53,770 nt of DNA from RGIG5057 sp964371585 (lineage in GTDB: Bacteria > Bacillota > Clostridia > TANB77 > CAG-465): the NCBI GenBank assembly GCA_964371585.1, contig CAYJMD010000008.1, forward strand, positions 1 to 53,770, read 5' to 3'. Within the stretch, counting starts at the first letter, position 1; each line of letters begins with the position of its first letter. A model generated the notes under the pieces. It worked only from the letters and a program-made list of their open reading frames with translations, did no database searches and was not told the DNA's origin. Shown here piece by piece: positions 51,108 through 53,770 of this stretch. A program made the translations under genes and the position numbers.

Positions 51108-51884
51108 ATGAATAGTAAAGTGGAAATTAAATGTTTAGATACTAGTATGCTACCTAAAATATCATCAGAAATGCAAACAAATTTGATTAAGAGATATAAA
51201 TCTGGAGAAAAAGATTTAAAAGATGAGATTGTAAATTCTAATTTAAGACTTGTATTAAGTTTAGTTAAAAAATTCAATAACAGAGGTGAAAATGTAGATG
51301 ATATTTTTCAAGTAGGAGTTGTAGGTTTGGTTAAAGCAATAGAAAATTTTGATATTTTACAAGAAGTTCAATTTAGCACATATGCCGTTCCAATGATTAT
51401 AGGGGAAATTAAAAGATATTTAAGAGATAATAGTTCTTTTAGGGTTGCAAGATCAATAAGAGATTTATCATTTCTTATTTCAAAAGAAAGAGAAGAGTAT
51501 ATAAAAATAAATAACGAGGAACCCAATATTGAGTATTTATGTAAAACATTACAAAGAAATCGTGAGGATATAGTAATTGCTATGGAAAGCATGACAAAGC
51601 CAATGTCACTTAATGATGTTATATACAATGATGGTGGAGATTGTATATTCTTACAAGATAAATTAAAGGATGAGCGAAATGAACAAGAAGAAGTAACAGA
51701 TAAACTTGCTGTTGAACAAATTTTAGAAAATCTAACAGAAAAGGAAAGATATATAATAGAAAGGAGATATTTTAAAGATAAAACACAAGTAGAATTATCA
51801 GAAGAGCTTGGTGTATCACAAGCACAAGTTTCAAGAATTGAAAAAAACGCTTTAATTAGAATAAGAAATAAAATAAATAGATAG
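51108..51884 (+). CDS. sigG: RNA polymerase sporulation sigma factor SigG
   Basis: Late forespore sigma factor. The 258-residue protein has the SigG N-terminus (SKVEIKCLDTSMLPKIS), region 2 (NSNLRLVLSLVKKFNNRGENVDDIFQVGVVGLVKAIENFD with FSTYAVPMIIGEIKRYLRD) and region 4 (ELSEELGVSQAQVSRIEK). There is no pro-sequence. AAGGAG precedes the ATG. The order spoIIGA-sigE-sigG is that of most spore-formers. Confidence 0.96.
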   Translation: MNSKVEIKCLDTSMLPKISSEMQTNLIKRYKSGEKDLKDEIVNSNLRLVLSLVKKFNNRGENVDDIFQVGVVGLVKAIENFDILQEVQFSTYAVPMIIGEIKRYLRDNSSFRVARSIRDLSFLISKEREEYIKINNEEPNIEYLCKTLQRNREDIVIAMESMTKPMSLNDVIYNDGGDCIFLQDKLKDERNEQEEVTDKLAVEQILENLTEKERYIIERRYFKDKTQVELSEELGVSQAQVSRIEKNALIRIRNKINR

Positions 51885-51885
51885 T

Positions 51886-51913
51886 TTGACAAATTTAATA
51901 TAAATGGTATAAT
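51886..51913 (+). promoter_or_regulatory. SigA promoter of murF
   Basis: TTGACA (51886-51891), 16 bases, TATAAT (51908-51913), directly after the sigG stop. Confidence 0.85.
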
Positions 51914-51942
51914 AGTAGCATAAAATGATTTTAGGAGGCTAT

Positions 51943-53295
51943 ATGCTAAGTATACAAGAAATATTAAATGCCACTAATGGGAATTTACTTAGTGGAAGTA
52001 AAGATGAAGTTATTAAAGAATATGAAATAGATAGTAGAAAAGTAAATGAAAACATGTTTTTTATACCTATTGTTGGTGAAAAAGTTGATGCACATACATA
52101 TATATTAGATGTTGTATCGCAAGGAGCTGTAGGTTTTTTTATAGAAAGTAATTATGAAAAAAAGGATGAAGTTATTAAAAAATCTTTAGATATAAATAAT
52201 AAACTTTGTATTATAGAAATTAAAAATAGTGTAAAAGCTCTACATGATATAGCTAAATTTAATAGAGAAAAACATCTTAATATACCACTGATTGCTGTAA
52301 CAGGTAGTGTTGGTAAAACGAGTACAAAAGAAATAATATCGAGTGTGTTAGAAACAGAGTATACTGTTTTGAAAACTGAAAAAAACTTTAATAGTGAAAT
52401 AGGGTTACCTTTAATGCTGTTAAAATTAGAGAATCAAGATGTCGCAGTGTTAGAACATGGAATATCCAATATAGGTGAAATGAAATATTTAGTGGAAGCA
52501 TCTAAGCCTAATATGGCTGTTATTACAAATATAGGAACTTCACATATAGAATTTTTAAAAACCAAAAAAAATATATATAAAGAAAAGTTAGACATTGCTA
52601 AAGGAATGGATGGTAAATTATTTGTTAATGGTGACGATGAATTATTAAAAGAAACTAAAATATCCAATACAGATACTTACTCTATAAGTGAAGCATCTAA
52701 AATTATATATAGTAAATTAGGAGTTGAATTTGATTGTAATATATATGGAGAGTTAAGTACTATTACTATTAATCAATATGGAAAACATAATATATATAAC
52801 AGTATAGTTGCTATAAGAATAGGTGAAATATTTAATATTACTAAAAATAATATTTTAAAAGGTATAGCAAATTATAAAAATTATGATAGGAGATTTGAAG
52901 TAATCAACTTAGAGAATGGTATTACATTAATTGATGATACATATAATGCTAGTTTTGATTCTATGAAGTCTGGATTAGACACTCTTAATATGATGAGAGA
53001 TTGTTATAAAATTGCAATTCTAGGAGATATGTTAGAACTGGGAGAATACTCAAAATCTTCTCATGAAAATGTGGGATTGCTTTTTAGTAATTATAATATA
53101 AATGAATTATTAACTTTTGGAGATAGATCTTTAGATATATATAATAAAGCAAGCAAATATATAAATGCAAAACATTTTGAATTAAAAGAAGATATTGTAA
53201 AATATTTGAAAAAATTAGAGAAAAAAAACTTAGTTATATACTTTAAAGCTTCTAATGGAATGAAATTTAATGAAATAATAGAAAAACTAAAATGA
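51943..53295 (+). CDS. murF: UDP-N-acetylmuramoyl-tripeptide-D-alanyl-D-alanine ligase
   Basis: Adds D-Ala-D-Ala to the cell-wall precursor. The 450-residue Mur ligase has the N-terminal EYEIDSRKV uridine-binding region, P-loop VTGSVGKTST (about 119-128), NFNSEIGLPL, the EHGISNIGEM segment and C-terminal YDRRFEVI...DDTYNASFDSMKSGLDTL. AGGAGG four bases before the ATG at 51943 is better than the in-frame ATG six codons earlier. It stands between sigG and the ylmC-type gene, away from other mur genes in this window. Confidence 0.93.
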   Translation: MLSIQEILNATNGNLLSGSKDEVIKEYEIDSRKVNENMFFIPIVGEKVDAHTYILDVVSQGAVGFFIESNYEKKDEVIKKSLDINNKLCIIEIKNSVKALHDIAKFNREKHLNIPLIAVTGSVGKTSTKEIISSVLETEYTVLKTEKNFNSEIGLPLMLLKLENQDVAVLEHGISNIGEMKYLVEASKPNMAVITNIGTSHIEFLKTKKNIYKEKLDIAKGMDGKLFVNGDDELLKETKISNTDTYSISEASKIIYSKLGVEFDCNIYGELSTITINQYGKHNIYNSIVAIRIGEIFNITKNNILKGIANYKNYDRRFEVINLENGITLIDDTYNASFDSMKSGLDTLNMMRDCYKIAILGDMLELGEYSKSSHENVGLLFSNYNINELLTFGDRSLDIYNKASKYINAKHFELKEDIVKYLKKLEKKNLVIYFKASNGMKFNEIIEKLK

Positions 53296-53319
53296 GTATC
53301 ATACTCGTTTTAGTTTTTT
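53282..53319 (+). terminator. Terminator of murF
   Basis: A long stem around GAGTAT / ATACTC, extended by AACTAAAA / TTTTAGTT, then TTTTC. It contains the murF stop codon. Confidence 0.85.
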
Positions 53320-53342
53320 CATATATATAATTAGGTGATTTA

Positions 53343-53573
53343 ATGGCAAGAGGTATTGATTTTAAACAAAAAGAAGTAATAAATATTAACGATGGAAAAA
53401 TTATTGGTTTTGTTGTAGATGTAAATGCAGATTTTGCTAAAGGTGAAATTAATTCTATTATTGTAGCACAAACGGGAAAAATATTTGCTAGTGTCTTAGG
53501 TAAAAATAATATTACAATACCTTGGGAAAAAATTTACAGAATAGGAGAAGATGTAATATTAGTAGAATTCTAA
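53343..53573 (+). CDS. YlmC/YmxH-family PRC-barrel protein
   Basis: A 76-residue small beta-rich protein. The pattern DFKQKEVININDGKIIGFVVDVNADFAKGEINSIIV...ITIPWEKIYRIGEDVILVE is that of the YlmC/YmxH sporulation-associated family, which has a PRC-barrel fold; no mechanism is known. In many spore-formers a ylmC-type gene follows sigG, and here murF intervenes. AGGTGA lies before the ATG. Confidence 0.88.
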   Translation: MARGIDFKQKEVININDGKIIGFVVDVNADFAKGEINSIIVAQTGKIFASVLGKNNITIPWEKIYRIGEDVILVEF

Positions 53574-53724
53574 AAAAACAATAAATTAGATTAAATAAAA
53601 CATTATAACCTAATATTCTTCATAAAACAACTTATTTTTAGGTAAGATATTACATAAAAAAATACACATAAAAGACCTATAAAAGTATAAAAATAAAAAA
53701 AATAAAAAAATATCAAAAAAAGTG

Positions 53725-53753
53725 TTGACAAATTAATTAGATTATGTTAGAAT
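53725..53753 (+). promoter_or_regulatory. SigA promoter at the right edge
   Basis: TTGACA (53725-53730), 17 bases, TAGAAT (53748-53753). The transcript begins near the window end with ...TCAGTCCTCACCG; its gene is outside. The stretch 53574-53720 is A-rich and shows no gene. Confidence 0.8.
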
Positions 53754-53770
53754 ATATTCAGTCCTCACCG

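Overview
The window reads as the replication-origin region of an AT-rich, anaerobic, endospore-forming member of the Clostridia. The support is genes for SpoIIGA, SigE, SigG, SpoIVFA, SpoIVFB, YabG, a Spo0E-like phosphatase and Soj/Spo0J; an oxygen-sensitive class III ribonucleotide reductase (NrdD/NrdG) under NrdR; Gram-positive wall genes (TagO-type, MurF); and an agr-type peptide signalling gene at the left edge. dnaA-oriC-dnaN lies near 35.4-38.7 kb. Most genes left of it run on the minus strand and those right of it on the plus strand, so they are co-directional with replication. The main exceptions are the plus-strand blocks at 13.2-14.4 kb and 15.0-18.7 kb.

Layout. 0-6 kb: agrB with the first codons of agrD, dut, a FAD oxidoreductase, an ATP-grasp ligase, yabG and a small membrane protein. 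6.2-13.1 kb: a DUF308 membrane protein, then a compact six-gene minus-strand operon encoding a VirB4-type ATPase with a separately encoded N-terminal-like partner, a TadZ/CpaE-like ATPase, a TadA/CpaF ATPase, a single TadB/TadC-like membrane protein and a repeat-containing protein. This hybrid of type IV and Tad parts is the best candidate for an undescribed system. It is divergent from a small operon of Asn-rich and membrane proteins (13.2-14.4 kb), and the shared 75-base gap carries sporulation-type promoter matches. 14.4-18.7 kb: Spo0E-like gene, then nrdD, a small NrdD-like glycyl-radical protein, nrdG and nrdR, with two NrdR boxes upstream. 18.7-26.4 kb: guanine deaminase, ymfH, ymfF, yqeY, tagO, rpiB, a low-molecular-weight phosphatase, a MFS transporter and an orphan. 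26.5-35.1 kb: two tRNA-Ser genes, parB, parA, rsmG, mnmG, mnmE, jag, yidC, yidD, rnpA, rpmH.

35.4-41.7 kb: dnaA, oriC (13 exact DnaA boxes, DnaA-trios, AT-rich unwinding region, a perfect Spo0A box), dnaN, recF, gyrB. 42.0-45.1 kb: infC, rpmI, rplT behind an L20-type leader, then efp and miaB. 45.3-53.6 kb: spoIVFA, spoIVFB, ftsA, ftsZ, spoIIGA, sigE, sigG, murF and a ylmC/ymxH-type gene. The sporulation genes form a coherent set: SpoIIGA activates SigE, SigG acts in the forespore, SpoIVFB releases SigK, and yabG has a SigK-type promoter. YmfF/YmfH are likely partners of EF-P, whose modifiable lysine is present.

Several nominal starts were revised from Shine-Dalgarno placement. Four genes (infC, yabG, the virB4-like gene and its upstream neighbour) appear to begin at AUU or AUA. 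All calls are from reading the sequence; no database search was run.
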